5,014 nt of DNA from JACRDV01 sp024860865 [NCBI: Methanobacteriota archaeon] (GTDB taxonomy: Archaea; JACRDV01). Below, one piece after another: positions 1 through 5,014 of the stretch. The translations under genes were made by a program, and so were the position numbers. The number at the start of each line of letters is the position of its first letter. Position 1 is the stretch's first letter. Under the pieces are notes generated by a model, which was not told the origin of the DNA, searched no databases, and saw nothing but the letters and a program-made list of their open reading frames with translations. The stretch lies in NCBI GenBank assembly GCA_024860865.1, contig JACRDV010000145.1:1-5014 (forward strand). Direction: 5' to 3'.

Positions 1-35
1 AAAAGCGAGTCACTCAATTATAATAGCTAAAACAT

Positions 36-347
36 ACTAAGGCCCCTAGTGACCTCCTCCCAACGCTAAAAGCATTGGGCATCCACCACTTCAAGGACTC
101 GCTCCGTCACCGGAGGCGCAGGTCCGCTCTTGCTTACGGATGCTTTCGAGGTCGCTGCCTTTACTCGGCTATCAACTGCCCTCTTTTCTCCACAGGAGCC
201 CAAAGGGCTAAAGCCTTACCCTGCCCTAACTCGCTTTGCACTTTCACTGCGGGAGGAGCGGCAGCTTAGGGGCTGGGTCACAAATGACTTGTAGGCTCAA
301 GTCCAGCCCTGCCTTGCAGCATATAGCCGCAGGCCTGGCGGCAAAGC
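36..347 (-). ncRNA. Putative structured non-coding RNA, family not recognised
   Basis: A GC-rich island of roughly 58% G+C (hand count over 41-345) in AT-rich surroundings, with no credible protein. Read on the minus strand from about 347 leftwards it folds into many helices: a hairpin 326-331/315-320; an apical hairpin 298-303/286-291 inside a stem 303-309/270-276 (the two share base 303); a hairpin 205-209/197-201 inside 219-224/192-196 (about 5 bp); and a nested module at 51-153. Strand choice rests on two observations. The hairpin at 95-125 closes with GUGA, a GNRA tetraloop, only on the minus strand. Helices 315-331 and 59-79 contain G.U wobbles on the minus strand that become C.A mismatches on the plus strand. 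A five-pair 332-336/40-44 helix could close the ends. I looked for RNase P RNA (GGAAA and ACAGAA conserved blocks) and SRP RNA helix 8 (GGAAG...AGCAG) and found neither. Both ends are inferred, and the 3' end may run past the left edge. That it is a structured RNA is fairly likely; its function is unknown. Confidence 0.68.
51..153 (-). repeat. Nested helix module within the putative RNA
   Basis: On the minus strand GACCUC (153-148) can pair with GAGGUC (56-51). Inside it GCAUCC (143-138) can pair with GGAUGC (84-79). Within that sits the GUGA-capped hairpin 125-95, whose upper stem CUCCG/CGGAG is perfect and whose base GGAC/GUCC is perfect with a small internal loop. A second hairpin, 78-71 with 67-60 and a UUU loop, follows directly after the inner helix and could stack on it. 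Four mutually compatible helices in about 100 nt, nested without conflict, are hard to explain as coding sequence. This is the best-supported part of the RNA model. Confidence 0.6.
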
Positions 348-364
348 GCAAAGAAAATTAAGAC

Positions 365-386
365 TTAAAAATATTAAAATTTTTGA
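365..386 (-). promoter_or_regulatory. Candidate BRE/TATA promoter for the putative RNA
   Basis: Reading leftwards, an A-rich patch (TCAAAA, 386-381) is followed by an AATATTTTTAA stretch (375-365), about 25 nt before the point near 347 where the GC-rich structured RNA begins. The distance suits an archaeal TATA box. The whole area is AT-rich, so a chance match is easy and the exact box is uncertain. Confidence 0.35.
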
Positions 387-419
387 AATTTATTTAGATT
401 CGAACAAAAAACAAGTGGA

Positions 420-453
420 GAGAGGTGACCGAAAGTATCGCAATTCATCTCTC
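420..453 (+). repeat. Inverted repeat, possible hairpin
   Basis: GAGAGGTG (420-427) can pair with CATCTCTC (446-453) over 8 bp including one G.U when read on the plus strand, with an 18-nt loop. On the minus strand the G.U becomes a C.A mismatch. It sits upstream of the leftward RNA promoter. No clear U-run follows, and C/D box motifs are not complete. It may be a small RNA element or chance. Confidence 0.3.
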
Positions 454-495
454 AGCTAAGCAAAGAGTATTCTTGCAAAATTATTTGTAAATTTT

Positions 496-592
496 AAAAT
501 GTTCATAAATGCTTAAAATTACGAAATTATTCTTCCTGATTTCTTGGAAAACTTGAAATTGAGATAATATTGTGAAGATAAAATGTTCATAA
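496..592 (+). repeat. 13-bp direct repeat pair AAAATGTTCATAA
   Basis: The 13-mer AAAATGTTCATAA occurs at 496-508 and again at 580-592, exactly 84 bp apart start to start (eight turns at 10.5 bp per turn). It lies in the gap upstream of psmB, more than 100 bp from the psmB TATA box. It could be a pair of regulator sites, but AT-rich composition raises the odds of coincidence. Confidence 0.45.
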
Positions 593-692
593 GATTGGAC
601 AGAGTTAAGATGTTTAAGAATGGAAATCCATATTTTAAGTAGAACTATTTTCTTAAAGAGTAAATACTAAAACAGCAGAAATAATCCTAAAG

Positions 693-709
693 GAAAAGCC
701 TTATATAAT
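693..709 (+). promoter_or_regulatory. BRE/TATA promoter of psmB
   Basis: The purine-rich GAAAAG (693-698) directly precedes TTATATAAT (701-709), a good archaeal BRE plus TATA arrangement. Transcription should begin about 25 nt downstream of the box centre, near 730, giving a leader of about 37 nt that contains the Shine-Dalgarno sequence. Confidence 0.7.
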
Positions 710-724
710 GGAAAATGGACTAAA

Positions 725-737
725 AGTCTTTTAGACT
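725..737 (+). promoter_or_regulatory. Palindrome at the predicted psmB start site
   Basis: AGTCTTTTAGACT is a perfect 5-bp inverted repeat around TTT, centred at 731. That coincides with the start site predicted from the TATA box at 701-709. The position would suit a repressor operator, but the arms are short and it may be accidental. Confidence 0.3.
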
Positions 738-755
738 AATTTTCTTGTTTTGTCT

Positions 756-762
756 GAGGTGA
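756..762 (+). promoter_or_regulatory. Shine-Dalgarno of psmB, decides the start
   Basis: GAGGTGA matches the archaeal GGAGGTGAT consensus. It ends one base before an in-frame TTG at 764 and four bases before ATG at 767, so ATG 767 is the better start. Confidence 0.75.
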
Positions 763-766
763 CTTG

Positions 767-1399
767 ATGACTATTAAGCGGACTGAAGGTACAACAACAG
801 TAGGTTTAGTTTGCAAGGACGGAGTTGTGTTAGCAACTGAAAAACGAGCGTTGGCAGGTTATCTTATAGCCAGTAAAAGGGCTAAAAAAATCTATGAAGT
901 AGATTTACATTTAGGAGCAACAATTGCCGGCGGAGTTGGCGACTCGCAAGCTTTGGTTAGAATTATACAGGCAAATGCAAAACTTTACAAGTATGAGCAC
1001 GGCCTTCCAATTTCAGTAGAAGCTGTAGCAAATTTAGCTTCAAATGTCTTATTTAATCAGCGATGGTTCCCATTTATAACTGAACTGATAGTTGGCGGAG
1101 TAGACCGAACTGGTTATAGGTTATTTTTCTTAGACCCTGTGGGGGGATTACTAGAAGATAAAATGATTTCAACTGGTTCTGGTTCTCCTCTTGCTTATGG
1201 AGTTTTAGAGGATCAATTTCAAGAAGATTTGCCTGTTGATACGGGAGTAAACTTAGCAATCAGAGCATTGAGAGTTGCAATGGAACGAGATGCAGCTTCT
1301 GGTAATGGTATTGAAGTTGTAACCATTACTAAGGAAGCAGGTTTCAAAACTTTACCACAAAAAGATGTTGAAGATCGGTTGAAGAAGATTAAAGGCTAA
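767..1399 (+). CDS. psmB: 20S proteasome subunit beta, catalytically active type
   Basis: This is the proteolytic beta subunit of the archaeal 20S proteasome, which forms the two inner heptameric rings and degrades unfolded or tagged proteins delivered by AAA ATPases such as PAN or Cdc48. From ATG 767 the protein has 210 residues, normal for the family. A short propeptide MTIKRTEG precedes TTTVG, where autocleavage should expose the nucleophile Thr1 (residue 9). In mature numbering Glu17 and Lys33 are present, as are Ser130, Asp167 and Ser170 in TGSGS and RDAASGNG. These match the catalytic set, so it is not one of the inactive beta paralogues. An in-frame TTG at 764 would add one residue but sits too close to the ribosome-binding site. 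It has its own promoter upstream and is followed after 56 bp by aCPSF1, a recurrent archaeal neighbour. Confidence 0.96.
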   Translation: MTIKRTEGTTTVGLVCKDGVVLATEKRALAGYLIASKRAKKIYEVDLHLGATIAGGVGDSQALVRIIQANAKLYKYEHGLPISVEAVANLASNVLFNQRWFPFITELIVGGVDRTGYRLFFLDPVGGLLEDKMISTGSGSPLAYGVLEDQFQEDLPVDTGVNLAIRALRVAMERDAASGNGIEVVTITKEAGFKTLPQKDVEDRLKKIKG

Positions 1400-1427
1400 A
1401 AAATTTCTGTCGGTTATCTCTTTCGAT

Positions 1428-1435
1428 TTTTATAG
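1428..1435 (+). promoter_or_regulatory. Possible internal TATA box for aCPSF1
   Basis: TTTTATAG lies in the 56-bp gap after psmB, centred about 24-25 nt before the aCPSF1 ATG. A start there would give a nearly leaderless mRNA, which would fit the weak ribosome-binding site (GGTAGTGG, 1441-1448). There is no purine-rich BRE in front, so read-through from psmB is equally possible. Confidence 0.3.
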
Positions 1436-1455
1436 TAAAAGGTAGTGGATACTAG

Positions 1456-3363
1456 ATGGGAGCAGAAGAAGTACTAAATGAAATCAAGCAGGCAATTAAA
1501 CAACATTTGCCTAGTAATGTCTCTATTGTTAATATTGATTTCGAAGGTCCGGAAATAGTAGTCTATACCGACAATCCAAGTATATTTGCAGAAGATGGCG
1601 AGCTAATTCGCGAGTTAGCAAAAGTTATCAGACGCAGGATAGTTGTTCGTCCAGACCCTTCAGTCCTTGCAGATCCAGAGGATGCAGAGAGAAGAATACG
1701 GGAAATTGCGCCAGAAGATGCTAACATTACCAGTATTTCATTTGATCCAGAAACTGGTGAAGTGATAATTGAAGCAAAAAAACCAGGTCTAGTGATCGGC
1801 AAATATGGAAAAACTCTCAAAGAAATAACTAAAACAATCGGTTGGAGACCAAAAGTCACAAGAGCCCCCCCGATTCCCTCAAAGATAGTTAATAGCACGC
1901 GCCACATTTTAACTCGTGAGCGCGAAGAGCGGAAAAAAAATTTGCAGAGAATAGGGCGTAGGATTTATCGAACGCCTTCTGGTCGCGGTGATTGGATTAG
2001 AGTTACCTCTCTAGGCGGTTTTAGGGAGGTTGGTAGAACAGCAGTATTAGTACAAACTCCTTCAAGTAAGGTGTTGATTGACTGCGGTATTAACGTAGCC
2101 TCAGAAGAGAATGCATATCCTTACCTTAATGTTTCTGAGTTCAGAATTGAAGAGCTAGAAGCCGTAATTGTTACTCATTCACATTTAGATCACTGCGGTC
2201 TGGTTCCTTATCTTTTTAAATATGGTTATGACGGCCCAGTCTATTGCACTTCACCAACCAGAGATTTGATGTCACTATTACAGCTAGATTACATCGAAGT
2301 AACCCATCGCGAAGGCAAGGAAACACCCTATACCTCTAAGGATATTAAAGAAATGATTAAGCATACGATCCCGCTGGAGTATGGTGAAGTAACTGATATA
2401 GCTCCTGGGATTAGGTTAACTCTTCACAATGCAGGTCATATTCTCGGGAGTGCGATCGTTCACCTTCACATTGGAGATGGACTTTACAATTTCGCATACA
2501 CTGGAGACGTAAAATTCGAACCGACAAGACTTTTTGAGCCAGCTGTTTTTAGGTTTCCAAGGCTTGAGACTCTGATTATAGAAAGCACTTATGGTGGACT
2601 TGAGGACATACAGCCCTCAAGACAAGATGCTGAAAGAGAACTTATTAAGACAATTCGAGAGACCATTGCACGAGGCGGCAAAGTATTAATTCCAGTTTTT
2701 GCTGTTGGAAGAGCTCAAGAACTTATGATACTCCTTGAGGAAAGCATTAGACTTGGTATATTCGAAAAGGTTCCTGTTTATATGGATGGTATGATTTGGG
2801 AGGCAGCAGCGATTCATACGGCTTACCCAGAATATCTTTGTAAAGATTTGCGCGACCAAATTTTCCATAAGGGGTTTAATCCATTTGTGTCAGATATGTT
2901 TATTCAAGTTGGAAGTTCAGAGGAGCGGACAAAAATAATTGAAGGTGAGCCATCCGTTATTGTCGCTACCTCTGGTATGATGACTGGGGGACCTGTTCTA
3001 GAATATTTCAAAAAGTTGGCAGAAGATCCAAAGAATATCCTACTTTTCGTTGGATATCAAGCCGAAGGGTCACTTGGTCGAAGAATCCAAAAAGGGTGGA
3101 AAGAAATTCCAATGAGCGGAGCTAATGGAAAAACTGAAGTCATAAAAAATAATATGGAAGTTAAAACAATCCGGGGCTTTTCCGGCCATTCGGATCGGAA
3201 CCAACTAATAGAATATATCCGTAGGCTCTCTCCTAAACCTGAAAGGTTGATAATTTGTCACGGCGAAAATCAAAAGTGTGTAGAATTTGCTAGCGCAATC
3301 CATAAGCTTTTTAAACTAGAAACTAAAGCTCCACTAAATCTAGAAACTATTAGAATTAAATAG
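1456..3363 (+). CDS. aCPSF1: aCPSF1 (FttA): KH-domain metallo-beta-lactamase/beta-CASP ribonuclease and transcription terminator
   Basis: This is the archaeal homologue of eukaryotic CPSF73. The family cleaves RNA at U-rich 3' ends and terminates transcription genome-wide, acting on the nascent transcript. The 635 residues match the usual length. An N-terminal pair of KH-like domains spans about 1-143; the second has the GxxG loop (GKYG, 115-118) and the first lacks it. The metallo-beta-lactamase core follows from about 180: HSHLDH at 241-246, the motif 3 His328 in NAGHILG, and Asp351 in YTGD. Beta-CASP motifs are Glu376 (IESTYGG), His578 (GFSGHSD) and His602 (ICHGE), so both zinc sites look complete and the enzyme active. 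GRAQE at 418-422 is also typical. The start ATG has only a weak ribosome-binding site, but the N-terminus matches the family. psmB lies 56 bp upstream, as in MJ1237/MJ1236 of Methanocaldococcus. The 3' end converges on zpr1 across 50 bp. Confidence 0.97.
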   Translation: MGAEEVLNEIKQAIKQHLPSNVSIVNIDFEGPEIVVYTDNPSIFAEDGELIRELAKVIRRRIVVRPDPSVLADPEDAERRIREIAPEDANITSISFDPETGEVIIEAKKPGLVIGKYGKTLKEITKTIGWRPKVTRAPPIPSKIVNSTRHILTREREERKKNLQRIGRRIYRTPSGRGDWIRVTSLGGFREVGRTAVLVQTPSSKVLIDCGINVASEENAYPYLNVSEFRIEELEAVIVTHSHLDHCGLVPYLFKYGYDGPVYCTSPTRDLMSLLQLDYIEVTHREGKETPYTSKDIKEMIKHTIPLEYGEVTDIAPGIRLTLHNAGHILGSAIVHLHIGDGLYNFAYTGDVKFEPTRLFEPAVFRFPRLETLIIESTYGGLEDIQPSRQDAERELIKTIRETIARGGKVLIPVFAVGRAQELMILLEESIRLGIFEKVPVYMDGMIWEAAAIHTAYPEYLCKDLRDQIFHKGFNPFVSDMFIQVGSSEERTKIIEGEPSVIVATSGMMTGGPVLEYFKKLAEDPKNILLFVGYQAEGSLGRRIQKGWKEIPMSGANGKTEVIKNNMEVKTIRGFSGHSDRNQLIEYIRRLSPKPERLIICHGENQKCVEFASAIHKLFKLETKAPLNLETIRIK

Positions 3364-3367
3364 ATTG

Positions 3368-3395
3368 AAAAAGAAAAAAATATTTAAATTAAAAA
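3368..3395 (-). terminator. T-rich terminator downstream of zpr1
   Basis: On the minus strand three T runs follow the zpr1 stop: T5 at 3395-3391, T7 at 3380-3374 and T5 at 3372-3368. Runs like these are intrinsic archaeal terminators and also preferred aCPSF1 cleavage sites. They lie just beyond the end of the convergent aCPSF1 gene and would limit antisense transcription into it. On the plus strand only a T4 (3399-3402) is visible, so termination of aCPSF1 itself looks weaker. Confidence 0.55.
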
Positions 3396-3413
3396 CAATT
3401 TTATTACAATTCC

Positions 3414-4004
3414 CTAGCGAAGTGTCTGTGGCATTCGATATTGCTCAATTTCAGAAAAAGATAATCTTTTCTTCTCAATTTTTGCTTCATTTTCTGAAAC
3501 AATTGCTGAGTTCCCAAATGGATCTTCAATAATTAAAGTTAAACTTGTTTGCCCGTCTTTAGCCAACTTAATTAAATTTAAAACTTCTTCTCCTTTCCTT
3601 TTCTGATCAGTCGTATCTGCCCACTTTATGGTCATTTTTACAACATCAGCAACCCTTTCTAACACACCTTCGATATTTGAAATATATCCCTCAGCTTGAG
3701 GGCCAGGAGTTATCGTTATTCCAAGTTCTGGAATTTTAATGACTCCGGTGCTTGATCGAACTACTTTAATGAACAAATCCTGAGGATTACTGACTTTATA
3801 CTTATATCTAGTTGGCTCTTTTTGTTCTAAACACATGATGTCGGACGACCGCAACCCACAGTTTTTACACTGAAGCATAGTCTCCATAACTTCTCCAAAA
3901 TACGGAATCTTTTCTGTGCGACCAAATAGAGTGAAGGCATCCTCCGCTTGACAAGCAGGGCACCTTAACTCAGCAGACAGTAATGTAAATTTACGTTCTT
4001 CCAT
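3414..4004 (-). CDS. zpr1: ZPR1 family zinc finger protein
   Basis: A 196-residue protein with one ZPR1 unit, where eukaryotic ZPR1 has two in tandem. The zinc finger uses Cys15/Cys18 and Cys46/Cys49 (RCPAC and QCKNC) with the long intervening loop typical of the family. The following beta-rich A domain shows its marks: VVRSSTGVIKIPELGITITPG, in which RSSTG and IPELG are the key parts, EGVLERV, and DPFGNSAI. In yeast Zpr1 is a dedicated folding chaperone for eEF1A, so an archaeal role with aEF1A is a reasonable inference, not shown here. The start is supported by GGTGA at 4018-4014, nine bases upstream. It lies 26 bp downstream of sepF on the same strand and most likely shares its mRNA. Confidence 0.92.
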   Translation of the reverse strand: MEERKFTLLSAELRCPACQAEDAFTLFGRTEKIPYFGEVMETMLQCKNCGLRSSDIMCLEQKEPTRYKYKVSNPQDLFIKVVRSSTGVIKIPELGITITPGPQAEGYISNIEGVLERVADVVKMTIKWADTTDQKRKGEEVLNLIKLAKDGQTSLTLIIEDPFGNSAIVSENEAKIEKKRLSFSEIEQYRMPQTLR

Positions 4005-4013
4005 TTAATTTAT

Positions 4014-4018
4014 TCACC
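4014..4018 (-). promoter_or_regulatory. Shine-Dalgarno of zpr1
   Basis: GGTGA on the minus strand, nine bases before ATG 4004, inside the 26-bp sepF-zpr1 gap. It allows zpr1 to be translated from a shared transcript. Confidence 0.55.
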
Positions 4019-4030
4019 AAAAAATAGAAA

Positions 4031-4402
4031 TTAGGCTTTGTGCTCTTCGCGATAAATCTTAACTGCTTGAGGCGTCAAAATATATCTGTCTTTATCTATG
4101 CCCGCAATATCTCCGCCTATGCTTTGGCAAACTCCTTTTAATGTTTCAAGCGCTCGTTTTAGTTCTTCAGCATCTTTACTTGCTATCGCTTGCACGTTTA
4201 CAACCAAAATGTTACCTTGATTCAATTCTTCAATGGCTTTTTGCACATCAGTGAAATCCTTAAGCCTCGCTGTTTTTACAAAAGCAGGTCTTGAGCTGTA
4301 AATTCCTCTATCGTATCCTGGTGCCTCTACTTCTATATAATCTTCAAAATTTTTTGTGCTACGATATTCTCCAAATAATTTACCAAGAAAACCTTTGCTC
4401 AT
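4031..4402 (-). CDS. sepF: SepF, archaeal FtsZ membrane anchor
   Basis: A 123-residue protein of the SepF (DUF552) family, which in archaea tethers FtsZ to the membrane at mid-cell. The N-terminus MSKGFLGKLFG alternates hydrophobic and basic or glycine residues, as expected of the amphipathic membrane-targeting helix. A flexible acidic linker (about 15-38) follows. The SepF core runs from about 40 to 115, with AFVKTARLKDFTDVQKAIEE, the strand NILVVNV and the closing GGDIAGIDKDRYILTP (97-111) as key parts. The short C-terminal tail ends KIYREEHKA. The start is fixed by the strong AGGAGGA ribosome-binding site. It is the first gene of a probable two-gene unit with zpr1 and is divergent from lsm. 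It implies that the organism divides with FtsZ, although no ftsZ is in the window. Confidence 0.93.
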   Translation of the reverse strand: MSKGFLGKLFGEYRSTKNFEDYIEVEAPGYDRGIYSSRPAFVKTARLKDFTDVQKAIEELNQGNILVVNVQAIASKDAEELKRALETLKGVCQSIGGDIAGIDKDRYILTPQAVKIYREEHKA

Positions 4403-4407
4403 ATTGA

Positions 4408-4414
4408 TCCTCCT
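4408..4414 (-). promoter_or_regulatory. Strong Shine-Dalgarno of sepF
   Basis: AGGAGGA on the minus strand, five bases before ATG 4402. It is the strongest ribosome-binding site in the window and fixes the sepF start. Confidence 0.8.
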
Positions 4415-4435
4415 AAGAACTATTGGGAAGATAGA

Positions 4436-4445
4436 AAATTTAAAT
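4436..4445 (-). promoter_or_regulatory. Candidate TATA box for sepF-zpr1
   Basis: ATTTAAATTT on the minus strand, preceded by CAAAG. About 25 nt downstream of its centre the start would fall near 4415, immediately before the Shine-Dalgarno, giving a short leader of about a dozen bases. Confidence 0.5.
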
Positions 4446-4451
4446 CTTTGT

Positions 4452-4470
4452 CAGACTTTGAGCAGACTTT
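4452..4470. repeat. Paired CAGACTTT repeats upstream of the sepF TATA box
   Basis: CAGACTTT occurs at 4452-4459 and 4463-4470, 11 bp apart, that is one helical turn on the same face. The pair lies just upstream of the candidate sepF TATA box, a typical place for an archaeal activator to bind. The repeat is short, so this stays tentative. Confidence 0.4.
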
Positions 4471-4565
4471 AATTTCTTATTACAGATGAGTTAGTAAAAT
4501 TTTGAGTATCCTCATAAAACTTTTTAAATACTATATGCTTCTTTTAGCCAACCAACTTGTTTTGA

Positions 4566-4862
<297 letters not shown>

Positions 4863-4871
4863 GCATGGAGA

Positions 4872-5014
4872 ATGACCAAAGGAACACCGTCTTTCGGAAA
4901 GTATCAAAAGAAAGTTCATATTCGTTGTCGACGTTGCGGTAGGCGGTCATATAATATGACTAAAAAATACTGTTCCGCCTGTGGTTTTGGTAGATCAAAA
5001 AGGATACGAGAGTA
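4872..5014 (+). CDS. rpl37e: Large-subunit ribosomal protein L37e, cut by the window edge
   Basis: A partial gene: 47 codons are visible before the right edge. The product is the small zinc-binding ribosomal protein eL37, shared by archaea and eukaryotes and absent from bacteria. [10 protein letters not shown] is the hallmark N-terminus. The zinc site is Cys19/Cys22 (IRCRRCG) and Cys34/Cys37 (YCSACGFG), followed by the basic tail RSKRIRE. The family is about 60 residues long, so roughly a dozen residues lie outside the window. The start overlaps no other gene and lies 9 bp after the lsm stop. The only purine patch (GGAG, 4867-4870) is too close to be a good ribosome-binding site, so translation coupled to lsm is likely. 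An earlier ATG at 4865 is in another frame. Confidence 0.95.
   Translation, partial: MTKGTPSFGKYQKKVHIRCRRCGRRSYNMTKKYCSACGFGRSKRIRE

Larger units (their letters stand above)
361..763. other. AT-rich gene-free region between the RNA and psmB
   Basis: About 400 bases without a convincing gene. G+C is roughly 22-30% by hand count over 361-600. Small open frames exist (for example a 16-residue frame starting at 620) but lack ribosome-binding sites and recognisable content. The region probably carries the promoters of the leftward RNA and of rightward psmB. It also holds an 8-bp stem (420-427/446-453), a 13-bp direct repeat (496-508 and 580-592), an AT-only inverted repeat (490-497/513-520) and a palindrome at 725-737. 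No tRNA or second GC-rich RNA is visible. Confidence 0.7.

Noticed and set aside
79-90. GTGGTGGATGCC on the minus strand, similar to the start of 23S rRNA
   Set aside because: The similarity stops after about ten bases and the surrounding sequence does not follow 23S rRNA.
251-265. GGGAGGAGCGGCAGC on the plus strand, reminiscent of SRP RNA helix 8
   Set aside because: The closing pairs around the GGGA loop do not form, the AGCAG block is not exact, and the other structural evidence places the RNA on the opposite strand.
75-269. Open plus-strand frame of 64 residues
   Set aside because: It lies wholly inside the GC-rich structured RNA, has no ribosome-binding site, and its Arg- and Cys-rich product resembles no protein family I know.
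36-347. RNase P RNA as identity of the structured region
   Set aside because: The size fits, but the conserved P4 strands (GGAAA near the 5' end, ACAGAA near the 3' end) are absent on both strands in the visible part. A divergent form, or a 3' end outside the window, is not excluded.
490-520. AATTTTAA...TTAAAATT inverted repeat
   Set aside because: It is composed only of A and T in a region of about 20% G+C, so it is expected by chance and is not a credible terminator or operator on its own.
620-670. Small frame MEIHILSRTIFLKSKY upstream of psmB
   Set aside because: Only 16 codons, with no ribosome-binding site, in AT-rich DNA where such frames arise by chance.
1563-1907. 114-residue open frame opposite the start of aCPSF1
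   Set aside because: It lies antisense to the KH-domain region of a clear gene, has no ribosome-binding site and no recognisable domain; it is a by-product of the codon use of aCPSF1.

Overview
The window is a piece of an archaeal chromosome. It carries a 20S proteasome beta subunit, the archaeal 3'-end ribonuclease and transcription terminator aCPSF1, a single-domain ZPR1, an archaeal SepF, an archaeal LSm protein and the eukaryote-like ribosomal protein L37e. Promoters look like archaeal BRE/TATA boxes and several genes have GGAGGTGAT-type Shine-Dalgarno sequences. SepF implies FtsZ-based division, which argues against Sulfolobales-type crenarchaea. A moderately AT-rich euryarchaeon or a deep TACK lineage (for example Bathyarchaeia-like) would fit, but the lineage cannot be fixed by reading alone. 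No transposon, CRISPR array, tRNA or rRNA was seen.

Layout. (1) Positions about 36-347 form a sharply bounded GC-rich island (about 58% G+C by hand count, against about 22-30% just to the right). It has no credible protein but many nested inverted repeats. Wobble pairs and a GNRA tetraloop indicate that the RNA is made from the minus strand. I could not match it to SRP RNA, RNase P RNA or any other RNA I know, and it is the most interesting object here. (2) Positions 361-763 are an AT-rich gene-free stretch that probably holds divergent promoters for the RNA (leftward) and psmB (rightward), with a 13-bp direct repeat and a small palindrome at the predicted psmB start site. (3) psmB and aCPSF1 follow on the plus strand, 56 bp apart. 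(4) A short convergent gap with strong T runs on the minus strand separates aCPSF1 from a minus-strand sepF-zpr1 pair. (5) A divergent promoter region leads to lsm and, 9 bp after its stop, the start of rpl37e, which is cut by the right edge.

Together the genes are core housekeeping functions: protein degradation (psmB), transcript 3'-end formation and termination (aCPSF1), FtsZ membrane anchoring (sepF), probable EF1A folding (zpr1), RNA binding (lsm) and the ribosome (rpl37e). The psmB/aCPSF1 and lsm/rpl37e pairings are familiar archaeal arrangements. The sepF/zpr1 pairing and the unassigned RNA deserve a second look.
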